Made by a program: the position numbers and the translations under genes | From: Afipia massiliensis | GTDB taxonomy: Bacteria > Pseudomonadota > Alphaproteobacteria > Rhizobiales > Xanthobacteraceae | DNA: 64,000 bases | Reading direction: 5' to 3' | NCBI RefSeq assembly: GCF_014203115.1 | Contig: NZ_JACHIJ010000006.1 | Span: 248,001 to 312,000 of the forward strand | Shown here: in pieces, positions 33,106 to 41,197 of the stretch | Position numbering within the stretch: position 1 is the first letter of the stretch | Layout of the letters: every line of letters starts with the position of its first letter | The notes under the pieces: model-generated | What the model saw: only the letters and a program-made list of their open reading frames with translations | Database searches by the model: none | Told to the model about the DNA's origin: nothing

Positions 33106-33137
33106 TGCCCCGGTCATCTGGCCGGGGCATTTCTTTT
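33106..33137 (+). terminator. Rho-independent terminator after msrB
   Basis: Stem TGCCCCGG / CCGGGGCA (33106-33113, 33122-33129), followed by TTTCTTTT. It separates msrB from the flagellar block. Confidence 0.88.
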
Positions 33138-33165
33138 AAGTGGCTGATTTTGCTTGCTTAACACT

Positions 33166-33182
33166 GTTGGCACAGAGCTTGC
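33166..33182 (+). promoter_or_regulatory. sigma-54 promoter of the flgE-flgK-flgL operon
   Basis: TTGGCACAGAGCTTGC carries the -24 GG and -12 GC separated by exactly 10 nt, close to the TGGCAC-N5-TTGC consensus. Transcription would start near 33194, about 62 nt before flgE. Confidence 0.85.
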
Positions 33183-33255
33183 GATCTCTTCTTCGAATGC
33201 GGCCGTGAACGTTGGGCACCGGTAGGCCGCCCGGATCGAAGTTGGAGATAATGTA

Positions 33256-35079
33256 ATGGGTCTCTTTGGCGCTCTAAACACATCCGTCGCGGGTCTTCGT
33301 GCTCAATCCTACGCGCTGGAAAACATCTCCGGCAACATCGCGAACTCGCAGACGACCGCTTTCAAGCGCATCGATACGAGTTTTCTCGACCTCATTCCCG
33401 AGACCGGCAACAACAACCAGCTTGCCGGCAGCGTTGCGACCTCATCGCGCGCAACCAATACGGTGCAGGGTGACGTTCAGAAGGCTGCCGTTGCCACCTA
33501 CATGGCGATCAGCGGCGACGGCTTCTTCGTGGTTCAGAAGCCGGGCAGCTTCACCGACAACAACCCGATCTTCAACGGCGTCGACAACTACACGCGCCGC
33601 GGCGACTTCACCCTCGACAAGAACGGTTATCTCGTCAACGGCGCCGGTTACTATCTCGAAGGCCTCCCGATCGATCCGACGACAGGCAACGTCACCGGCA
33701 GCAACCCGCAGGTTCTGAAATTCGGCGGTGACTTCCTGCCTGCCCAGCCGACCACCACGGTAACCTACCGCGCCAACCTGGCTGCATATCCGCTGACCAC
33801 CAAGCACGATAAGTCCGTTCCGGGTTCGGAACTGATCAACGTCGGCGATTTCACCACTAATCCGAGCACGGTCGGTACGCCGCCGCTGCCTTACCTCGAT
33901 AACGCGGCCAGCGGCACGCCGGTCAACAGCGCGCTGACCACACCGACCAGGATCAACGGTTCGACCGCGCTGTCGGGCGCGGCGAACACCAACTCGCTGG
34001 CGGCAGGTTTCGCAATCGGCGACACCATTACCGTCAACGGCAACACCATCACCTTTACCGCCGCATCCACGGCGCTGCCCCCCGGCGTCAATGACGCAAC
34101 AAACATCCCGATCGACAGCACGGTCGATCAACTGCTCGACAAGATCGACGGACTGAGCGGGAACGCGGCACTGAATTCGACGGTCACCGCCGGCGCGGTC
34201 TCGCTGCACACCGGCCTGACGAGCAACCTCACGGTCAGTTCAAGCAACGCGACCGCCTTCGCCGCTCTGGGCTTCTCGGGCCCTGTGGCCGTGAACCGCC
34301 TGGGTGGCGGTACGGCGGGCGCCGGAGTGGTCATCGGCTCCGACGCGGCGACATTCATTTCACAATCGATCGCGGGCGGCGCCACCACCGGCTACGACAT
34401 TTCCGGCTCGCCGGTGAGCATCCAGTTCCGCTGGGCCAAGATGGACAGTTCGACGCTCGGACCGGGCCATACCGATAAATGGAACATGTTCTATCAGGTC
34501 AATCCGAATGCGACGGGCACCGCGACGGCCTGGCAGAATATCGGCACCGATTTCTCCTTCAGCGCGAACGGTCAACTCACGCCGGCGGTTGCTTCGGTCG
34601 TCCTCACCACACCGAACATCAACGGCATCACGCTCGGCGACGTCACCGTCAATTTCGGCGTCAGCGGCCTGACCTCATTCGCCGACGCGAACGGCAATGC
34701 ACAGGTCAACGAAATTCGCCAGGACGGCTTCCCGGCGGGTTCGCTGCAGACGGTCGCGATCGGCGATAACGGCCGCGTGGTTGGCAGCTATTCGAACGGC
34801 CGCAACATCGACCTCGCGCAGATCACGCTGGCGACGTTCAACGGCGCGAACTTCCTCAAGCGCATCGACGGCGGCGCGTTTGAGGTGACTGACCAGTCCG
34901 GCGCCGCGATCTTCGGAAAGAGCGGTTCGATCACCGGCTCGGCGCTCGAAGGCTCGAACAGCGACATCGCCGACGAGTTCACCAAGCTGATCGTGACGCA
35001 GCAGGCCTACTCTGCGAACACCAAGGTCATCACGACAGCAAACACCATGGCGCAGGATCTGCTGAACGTCCTGCGATAG
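33256..35079 (+). CDS. flgE: Flagellar hook protein FlgE
   Basis: A 607-residue hook subunit. The N-terminal rod/hook signature is LFGALNTSVAGLRAQSYALE with NISGNIANSQTTAFKR. The Flg_bbr_C block at the C-terminus is GSNSDIADEFTKLIVTQQAY with a closing MAQDLLNVLR. The central 230-460 region is expanded compared with the ~400-residue enteric hook. It contains an insert (about 250-345) resembling the flagellin outer domain: GFAIGDTITVNGNTITF. It is first in an operon with flgK and flgL behind a sigma-54 promoter. Confidence 0.95.
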   Translation: MGLFGALNTSVAGLRAQSYALENISGNIANSQTTAFKRIDTSFLDLIPETGNNNQLAGSVATSSRATNTVQGDVQKAAVATYMAISGDGFFVVQKPGSFTDNNPIFNGVDNYTRRGDFTLDKNGYLVNGAGYYLEGLPIDPTTGNVTGSNPQVLKFGGDFLPAQPTTTVTYRANLAAYPLTTKHDKSVPGSELINVGDFTTNPSTVGTPPLPYLDNAASGTPVNSALTTPTRINGSTALSGAANTNSLAAGFAIGDTITVNGNTITFTAASTALPPGVNDATNIPIDSTVDQLLDKIDGLSGNAALNSTVTAGAVSLHTGLTSNLTVSSSNATAFAALGFSGPVAVNRLGGGTAGAGVVIGSDAATFISQSIAGGATTGYDISGSPVSIQFRWAKMDSSTLGPGHTDKWNMFYQVNPNATGTATAWQNIGTDFSFSANGQLTPAVASVVLTTPNINGITLGDVTVNFGVSGLTSFADANGNAQVNEIRQDGFPAGSLQTVAIGDNGRVVGSYSNGRNIDLAQITLATFNGANFLKRIDGGAFEVTDQSGAAIFGKSGSITGSALEGSNSDIADEFTKLIVTQQAYSANTKVITTANTMAQDLLNVLR

Positions 35080-35126
35080 TCGCGAGCGTACCGTCGCGTG
35101 ATGCGACCTGAGATGGGCAGTATGTT

Positions 35127-37010
35127 ATGGGTCTGAGCCAAGCTCTATCAACCGCGATGTCCGGCCTGCGGGCGAACCAGGCAGCAATGTCGCTGGTTTC
35201 GTCCAACGTCGCGAACGCCGAAACACCGGGTTACGTCCGCAAGACGACCAACCAGGTGCAGATGTCGACCGGCACCGGCGTCCAGACCATCGGCGTCAAC
35301 CGGACACTCAACGAATATATCCAGGCCCAGCTGCGGACCGAAACGTCGGGCGCGTATTATGCGAGCACGCGCGCGAGCTTCCTGAATAATCTGCAAAGCA
35401 TTTACGGCGATCCGGACTCCGCGTCGACGCTGGAAGGGAGCTTCAATGCATTGACCTCGGCGCTTCAGGCACTCTCGACCAGCCCCGATTCCCAATCGGC
35501 GCGGATCGGCGTGATGAACGCCGCGCAGTCGATGGCGCAGCAGTTGAATGCAACGTCGCAGGGTATCCAGGGATTGCGCAATAGCGCCGAGCTGGGGCTG
35601 ACCAATGCCGTGTCGGTGGCCAATAACGCATTGAGCCAGATCGCCAGCATCAACAGACAGCTGCAGGGCAACCTCGGGCAGGATGCGTCGACCGCCGCGA
35701 TGCTCGACCAGCGCGATCAGTACATCACGCAGCTATCGCAACTGATGGATGTGCGTGTCGTGCCGGGGAACGGCGATCAGGTTTCCGTCTACACGATGTC
35801 GGGCGTACAGCTCGTCGGCGGCTCAGACGCGGCGCAACTGTTGTTCAATGCACAAGGCACAGTGACGCCGAATACGCAATGGAATGCCGATCCGACCAAG
35901 AGCTCGCTCGGTTCGATTTCCATCAGCTATGCGAACGGCGGAAGCATCGATCTGATCTCGAGCGGTTCGATTCGCTCGGGGGCGATCGCAGCCTATCTCG
36001 AACTGCGCGACAAGTCGCTGGTGCAGGCGCAGGCCCAGGTCGATCAGCTCGCCGCGGCGATGGCCAGCGCGCTGTCCGACAGGACGACAAGCGGTACGGC
36101 GTATCCGCCGGCGTCACCCGCTCCACCGCCCGGCACACCGGCCGGCTTCGATCTCGACCTGTCAGGCCTTCAGTCCGGCAACGTCGTGAATCTGACCTAT
36201 ACAGATACGATCACCAACACCCAGCACAGCATTTCAATTATCCGCGTGGATGATCCGAGCGTGCTGCCGCTGAAGGACAATGCAACGATCAACCCGAACG
36301 ACAAGGTGATCGGCGTCGATTTTTCCGGAGGCATGGCGTCGGTCCTGACGCAGCTCAACGCGGCGCTCGGAAGCACGGGCGTTCAATTTTCGAATCCGTC
36401 GGGATCGACGCTGCGCGTGCTCGACGACGGCGCGGGCGGCATGGCCGACATCAATGCGGCGTCGGTGACGACGACGGCGACCTCGCTGAATGGCGGCGGA
36501 CCGGAACTGCCGTTGTTCACCGATGGCGGACATATCTATTCCGGTGCAATCACCGCGTCGGGTTCGCAGCAGACGGGTCTTGCCGGACGCATCACCGTCA
36601 ATTCAGGATTGCTGGCCGATCCATCACGCCTGGTCGTCTACGGCCCGGCAACATCTGCCGGCGACACCACGCGTTCGAATTACATTCTGTCGCAACTGAC
36701 ATCGGGCAGCTTCAATTATTCGGCGTCGACCGGCATCGGATCGAACGCGTCGCCTTACAAGGGCACGCTTCTCGGCTTCACGCAGCAGTTCACGAGCTTG
36801 CAGGGGAATGCTGCGGCGTCGGCACAACTGCTCTCCGACGGTCAGGACGTCGTGCTGAACACGCTGCAAAAGAAAATGGATTCAGTGTCCGGTGTCGATA
36901 TCGACGAGGAAATGGCCAACCTGCTGTCGTTGCAAAATGCCTACTCAGCAAATGCGCGGGTGATGTCCACCGTCAATTCGATGTTCCAGTCATTGATGCA
37001 GATACTGTGA
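35127..37010 (+). CDS. flgK: Flagellar hook-filament junction protein FlgK (HAP1)
   Basis: A 627-residue junction protein. The start MGLSQALSTAMSGLRANQAA with VSSNVANAETPGYVRK is typical of FlgK, as is the closing VDIDEEMANLLSLQNAYSAN. Residues 100-330 form the HAP1 helical core, and a Pro-rich loop near 330-345 (PPASPAPPPGTPAG) interrupts the outer domain. It joins hook to filament together with FlgL. The 47-bp gap after flgE and 7-bp gap before flgL indicate one transcript. Confidence 0.95.
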   Translation: MGLSQALSTAMSGLRANQAAMSLVSSNVANAETPGYVRKTTNQVQMSTGTGVQTIGVNRTLNEYIQAQLRTETSGAYYASTRASFLNNLQSIYGDPDSASTLEGSFNALTSALQALSTSPDSQSARIGVMNAAQSMAQQLNATSQGIQGLRNSAELGLTNAVSVANNALSQIASINRQLQGNLGQDASTAAMLDQRDQYITQLSQLMDVRVVPGNGDQVSVYTMSGVQLVGGSDAAQLLFNAQGTVTPNTQWNADPTKSSLGSISISYANGGSIDLISSGSIRSGAIAAYLELRDKSLVQAQAQVDQLAAAMASALSDRTTSGTAYPPASPAPPPGTPAGFDLDLSGLQSGNVVNLTYTDTITNTQHSISIIRVDDPSVLPLKDNATINPNDKVIGVDFSGGMASVLTQLNAALGSTGVQFSNPSGSTLRVLDDGAGGMADINAASVTTTATSLNGGGPELPLFTDGGHIYSGAITASGSQQTGLAGRITVNSGLLADPSRLVVYGPATSAGDTTRSNYILSQLTSGSFNYSASTGIGSNASPYKGTLLGFTQQFTSLQGNAAASAQLLSDGQDVVLNTLQKKMDSVSGVDIDEEMANLLSLQNAYSANARVMSTVNSMFQSLMQIL

Positions 37011-37017
37011 GGGTCTC

Positions 37018-38529
37018 ATGACTATCGAAGGCGTTAGCGGCCGGACATCTTATCTCGGCTCGTCGATCATCAACCTCAAGAGTCAGCTCGATACCCTGAC
37101 GCAGCAGCTTGCGACCGGAAAGAAGTCGATCACCTATTCGGGTCTTGGCGTCGACGCGGGTGTGGCGACGGGTTTGCGCGCGCAGCTCGCCGGCATTGCC
37201 AGCAACAGTAACACCGGGACGTTGCTCAACACGCGCATCAATATCGCGAACCTGTCGCTGCAAGGCATTAGCAGCGCGAGCAGCCAGGTCAAGGCCGCCG
37301 CGGCCGGCGCCACACTGACGCTTGACAACGCCGGCAGAACCGCCGGTCAGAAAACGGCTATGGCGTCGTTCACGCAGGTGATCGCGCTGCTCAACACCGA
37401 AGTCGGCGGCCGCTATCTTTTCTCCGGCCGCGCCACCGACACGCCGGCAACGCAGCCCGCCGATGTCATCCTCAAGGGCAGCGGGACGCAGGCCGGATTG
37501 AATCAGCTGATCGACGAGCGCGGTCAGGCCGATGGCACCACGGGATTGGGCCGCCTCGTGATTACGTCGCCGTCGCCGACATCGGTGACAATCGGCGAAG
37601 ACGTTGCGGGATCTCCGTTCGGCTTCAAGCTGAGCGCCATCACGTCGACGTTGACCGGCGGGACCGTCACCGGCCCTGCACCTCCGGCGGCGCCTCCCGG
37701 CGCGCCCTCGGAAATGTCCGTTGATCTCGGCGCGACCAATCCGGCCGATGGCGAGAAGGTCAGGTTTACGTTCGCTCTTCCCGACGGAACGTCGGAGACG
37801 GTCGAACTCACGGCCTCGACGGCGACCCCGACTCCTGCGGGCAGCTTTGCTATCGGCGCCAATTCGACGGCGACCGCGGCCAACCTCAATGCGGCACTCA
37901 ACACGGCAGTCGGCACGCTGGCAAATACGTCACTGGTGGCCGCGTCGGCGATCACGGCATCGGACAATTTCTTCAGCTCGTCGCCGCCGTTGCGTGTCGG
38001 CGGTCCTCCGTTCAATACCGCGACGGCGCTCATGAACGGCACGCCGGCCAACACCGTTTCCTGGTACATCGGGGAAAGTGGCACCGATCCAGCACGCGGA
38101 ACGGCGGTGGCGGGTGTCGATCAGTCGATCAGCGTGCAGTATGGCGCGCGCGCCAATGAACATGCGTTTGTCGCGGCGCTAAAGAATATCGCGGTCTATG
38201 CCGCGGTGACGACGAATGCGAGCAACCCGAACGCGAACGGACAATTGACTGCGCTGAACTCGCGCATCGTCGATAACCTTGCCGTGCATCCGGGAACACA
38301 GTCGATTCAGGATGTTCAGGCGGATTTCGCCGGTGCGCAGGCGGCAATCAAGGCGGCCAAGGATCGGCAGACCCAGACCGGCGCAGTCGCGCAGTCGATG
38401 CTGGATTCGATCCAGGGCATCAACGACAACGAAGTTGCCGCCAAAATTCTTGCCTTTCAGACCGCCCTGCAGGCGTCGTATCAGACGACCGCTTCGCTCT
38501 ATCAAATGAGCCTGGTGAAGTTCCTGTAA
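37018..38529 (+). CDS. flgL: Flagellar hook-filament junction protein FlgL (HAP3)
   Basis: A 503-residue FlgL-like protein, longer than the ~300-residue enteric form. The N-terminal D0/D1 part includes SSIINLKSQLDTLTQQLATG and YSGLGVDAGVATGLRAQ. The middle (about 220-320) is an inserted beta domain with the ADGEKVRFTFALPDGTSETV pattern, reminiscent of the flagellin and FlgE inserts. The C-terminus ends with QASYQTTASLYQMSLVKFL, as in the flagellin superfamily. It is last in the flgE-flgK-flgL operon and followed by a bidirectional terminator. Confidence 0.92.
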   Translation: MTIEGVSGRTSYLGSSIINLKSQLDTLTQQLATGKKSITYSGLGVDAGVATGLRAQLAGIASNSNTGTLLNTRINIANLSLQGISSASSQVKAAAAGATLTLDNAGRTAGQKTAMASFTQVIALLNTEVGGRYLFSGRATDTPATQPADVILKGSGTQAGLNQLIDERGQADGTTGLGRLVITSPSPTSVTIGEDVAGSPFGFKLSAITSTLTGGTVTGPAPPAAPPGAPSEMSVDLGATNPADGEKVRFTFALPDGTSETVELTASTATPTPAGSFAIGANSTATAANLNAALNTAVGTLANTSLVAASAITASDNFFSSSPPLRVGGPPFNTATALMNGTPANTVSWYIGESGTDPARGTAVAGVDQSISVQYGARANEHAFVAALKNIAVYAAVTTNASNPNANGQLTALNSRIVDNLAVHPGTQSIQDVQADFAGAQAAIKAAKDRQTQTGAVAQSMLDSIQGINDNEVAAKILAFQTALQASYQTTASLYQMSLVKFL

Positions 38530-38605
38530 GACCGGCGGGTATCTTCACGCCGCCGGGGCAATCGTCTCGCCATTATCCCCGAGAACGAAAACCAGTCCCG
38601 ACAAC

Positions 38606-38630
38606 GAAAAAGGCCTCCTTCTGGAGGCCT
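38606..38630 (-). terminator. Terminator of flbT copy 1 (possibly bidirectional with flgL)
   Basis: Stem AGGCCTCC / GGAGGCCT (38611-38618, 38623-38630) with a 4-nt loop. On the minus strand it is followed by a run of five T. It lies between the convergent flgL and flbT genes. Confidence 0.88.
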
Positions 38631-38656
38631 GTTCGCATGTGGGTCTGCGTGTGGTG

Positions 38657-39094
38657 TTAAGCGGCGGCGCTGCTGAGGCCGGCTTCGGTCGTTCCCGCAC
38701 CCTGGCCGCGGGCCAGATCGAGGAGCCGCTTCTCGTAAGCGATCAGCTTCTTCGATTCCTTCAAGGCTCTATAGTAGTCGCCGCTTAAGATGCAGTTATT
38801 GATTTCCTCGACCATGCCGGCGGCGCTCGGCACGGCGCTCAGGAAATCGCGCATCACGTCGAAATACACCGCGTGGTGTTCCTGCGGATCGTGCGAGATG
38901 TACATGAGCTGGACCGCCAGATAGATCAGCTTGGCCGGTGTGTCGGCGGTGTCCGGTGTCAGGATATCTTTCTCTCGCAAGACGGGCAGCCTCTCTCCTT
39001 CGATCAGGAATTTTGCACGCTGATCGGTATTTGTGATGACGCACGAGCCGACAATGATCTTCTCGTGCGGCTTGAGTTCGACCTTCAAAGCCAT
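38657..39094 (-). CDS. flbT: Flagellin translation regulator FlbT (copy 1)
   Basis: A 145-residue FlbT-family protein: VELKPHEKIIVGSCVITN, LIEGERLPVLREKDIL, AVQLMYISHDPQEHHAVYFD. FlbT binds the 5' region of flagellin mRNA and controls its stability and translation in Caulobacter and Brucella. It has a C-terminal tail of about 20 extra residues compared with copy 2 at 42906. It is divergent from fliC1. The start is ATG 39094 with GGGAGA upstream. The presence of two FlbT genes bracketing the flagellins is unusual (see findings). Confidence 0.92.
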   Translation of the reverse strand: MALKVELKPHEKIIVGSCVITNTDQRAKFLIEGERLPVLREKDILTPDTADTPAKLIYLAVQLMYISHDPQEHHAVYFDVMRDFLSAVPSAAGMVEEINNCILSGDYYRALKESKKLIAYEKRLLDLARGQGAGTTEAGLSSAAA

Positions 39095-39242
39095 GGCGGT
39101 TCTCCCGTGCGCGCCGGTTTCAACTGGGTCCGGCAAGTGCGGCGATCCTTTCGCGTTATGGTTAACGCGAGGTAAACGCCGAGCCGACCAGACGGAGATG
39201 GGTTTAAAAAATACCCTTGTCGGATCAAGGTATTTGCGAATT

Positions 39243-39264
39243 ACCGCGGTGCCCGCACCGCGGT
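39243..39264. promoter_or_regulatory. 22-bp palindrome between flbT copy 1 and fliC1
   Basis: ACCGCGGTGC and GCACCGCGGT are perfect inverted arms around a CC spacer, located 149 bp before the flbT start and 128 bp before fliC1. It has no T-run, so it is more like an operator than a terminator. A protein partner is not known. Confidence 0.5.
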
Positions 39265-39391
39265 CTAATGCCGACACTTGGACCGGACCGGTTCATATCT
39301 TTTTAGACTGTTGCTCCCAATGTGCACCGGTCCGCTGATCGAAATCGGCGACACGCTTGTACACGTTGCGTAACACCAGAAAGGTAGTTCC

Positions 39392-40954
39392 ATGTCCGGT
39401 ATCGTTCTCTCGTCCTCGGTTCGTCAGAACCTGCTCTCGCTCCAGTCGACCGCCGACCTCCTGTCGACCACCCAGACCCGCCTTGCCACCGGCAAGAAGG
39501 TCAACACCGCTCTCGACAATCCGACCAACTTCTTCACTGCCGCCGGCCTCGATGCCCGCGCCAGCGACATCAACAACCTCCTCGACGGCATCGGCAACGG
39601 CGTGCAGGTCATTCAGGCCGCCAACACCGGCATCACCTCGCTGCAGAAGCTGGTCGATACCGCGAAGTCGATCGCCAACCAGGCGCTGCAGACCCCCGTC
39701 GGTTACACCAAGTCGTCCGTGACGTCGCTTGCGACCACCGGCGCGACCGCTTCCAACCTGCTCGGCAATCCCGATACGGCCGCGACACGGTCTGGCACCG
39801 TCGTTGCGACCCTCGCGACCGGTGCGGACCTGAGCGCTGCGGCTGGCGGCGGCTTTGCCAACGGTGATACGCTTATCGTCAACGGAAAGACGATTACGTT
39901 CGCCACGGGTGGCGTTGGTGCAGCCGCATCGACGACCGACGCAACAACTGGAAACGTCACCATCAACCTGGCCAATGGTGCCGGTCCGGCCAACACAACG
40001 ACGGCGACGCTGAAGTCCGCTATCGAAGGCATCGTCGGCGCCGGCAGCACGTTCGCCATCGCTGCGAACGTTGCTACGATTACCGCCGGTAACACGACCG
40101 ACAGCATCGTCCTTGGCGGCAGCGCGCTGAGCAAGCTCGGCCTCACCGCCGGCACGACGGCGCCGACCTCGACGGTGACGGGCAAGACGCTGACCATCGG
40201 TGCAACCGGCGGCGGCACTGCGACCAACATCACCTTTGGTACGGGTGCTGGTCAGGTTTCGACCCTGAACGAACTCAATGCAGCTCTGTCGGCGAACAAC
40301 CTGCAGGCGTCGATTGACACCACTGGCAAGATCAGCATCACCACCTCCAACGATGCCGCGTCAGCGAATATCGGAACCATCGGCGGCACGGCGGCGGCGT
40401 TTGCCGGTGCGACAGCCGCTGCGGCGGTTGCTGATCCGAACTCGCAGGCAACCCGCGCCAGCCTGGTGAACCAGTACAACAACGTCATCGATCAGATCCG
40501 CACGACGGCTCAGGATGCGTCCTTCAACGGCGTCAACCTGCTGAACGGCGACCAGCTCAAGCTGGTGTTCAACGAAACCGGCAAGTCGACGCTGAACATC
40601 ACCGGCGTCAACTTCAACCCGGCGGGCCTCGGTCTTGGTTCGCTGTCCGTTGGCACCGACCTCGTCGACAACGCGGCGACCAACAAGATTCTGGCATCTC
40701 TGAACACCGCCAGCACCACGTTGCGTTCGCAGGCGTCGGCTTTGGGTTCGAACCTGTCGATCGTGCAGACCCGTCAGGACTTCTCGAAGAGCCTGATCAA
40801 CGTGCTGCAGACCGGTTCGTCCAACCTGACGCTGGCCGACACCAACGAGGAAGCGGCGAACAGCCAGGCGCTGTCGACCCGCCAGTCGATCGCCGTGTCC
40901 GCGCTGTCGCTGGCCAACCAGTCGCAGCAGAGCGTTCTTCAGCTGCTCCGCTGA
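39392..40954 (+). CDS. fliC: Flagellin (copy 1)
   Basis: A 520-residue flagellin. The N-terminal D0/D1 domain reads LSSSVRQNLLSLQSTADLL with RLATGKKVNTALDNPTNFFT. The C-terminal D1/D0 domain reads ANSQALSTRQSIAVSALSLA with QSVLQLLR. The outer domain (about 115-350) includes GFANGDTLIVNGKTITF, also seen in FlgE and copy 2. The C-terminal signature overlaps with FlgL, as in all flagellins. It has its own strong terminator at 40981 and its own leader. The start is ATG 39392 with AGAAAGG nearby. Confidence 0.96.
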   Translation: MSGIVLSSSVRQNLLSLQSTADLLSTTQTRLATGKKVNTALDNPTNFFTAAGLDARASDINNLLDGIGNGVQVIQAANTGITSLQKLVDTAKSIANQALQTPVGYTKSSVTSLATTGATASNLLGNPDTAATRSGTVVATLATGADLSAAAGGGFANGDTLIVNGKTITFATGGVGAAASTTDATTGNVTINLANGAGPANTTTATLKSAIEGIVGAGSTFAIAANVATITAGNTTDSIVLGGSALSKLGLTAGTTAPTSTVTGKTLTIGATGGGTATNITFGTGAGQVSTLNELNAALSANNLQASIDTTGKISITTSNDAASANIGTIGGTAAAFAGATAAAAVADPNSQATRASLVNQYNNVIDQIRTTAQDASFNGVNLLNGDQLKLVFNETGKSTLNITGVNFNPAGLGLGSLSVGTDLVDNAATNKILASLNTASTTLRSQASALGSNLSIVQTRQDFSKSLINVLQTGSSNLTLADTNEEAANSQALSTRQSIAVSALSLANQSQQSVLQLLR

Positions 40955-40980
40955 TCTGGACTATACCGAACAAAAATCAG

Positions 40981-41009
40981 GCGGCGGGGAAAACCCCGCC
41001 GCTTTTTTT
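40981..41009 (+). terminator. Rho-independent terminator of fliC copy 1
   Basis: GCGGCGGGG / CCCCGCCGC around an AAAA loop, followed by TTTTTTT: a textbook terminator just past the first flagellin stop. Confidence 0.95.
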
Positions 41010-41074
41010 GTTGTCCGTTGTGCCGCCGGCCGGGCAGGGCGGTTACATCATTAAGGCTTTGTAAAGGACGATAT

Positions 41075-41100
41075 TTAAGCCGCTGTTAACCATAATTTAA
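41075..41100. promoter_or_regulatory. Double CtrA-type box TTAA-N7-TTAA-N7-TTAA before fliC copy 2
   Basis: Three TTAA words at 41075, 41086 and 41097 are each separated by exactly 7 nt, giving two overlapping perfect CtrA consensus sites. They lie about 100-120 bp before the start codon of the second flagellin. The middle TTAA is part of TTAACCAT. Confidence 0.65.
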
Positions 41101-41197
41101 ACCGTGCCTCCTAAGAATTGGGGAAAGAAGCCGTTCTCCATGCTGCACCTGCCGATTCGGGTTGTCGGCATTTCGCATACTTAAGGAAGGTACCATC

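Noticed and set aside
39345-39362. Possible sigma-54 promoter before fliC1
   Set aside because: GG is followed after 10 nt by GT, not GC, and the -24 word is CGGCGAC. The match is too weak beside the three strong sites.
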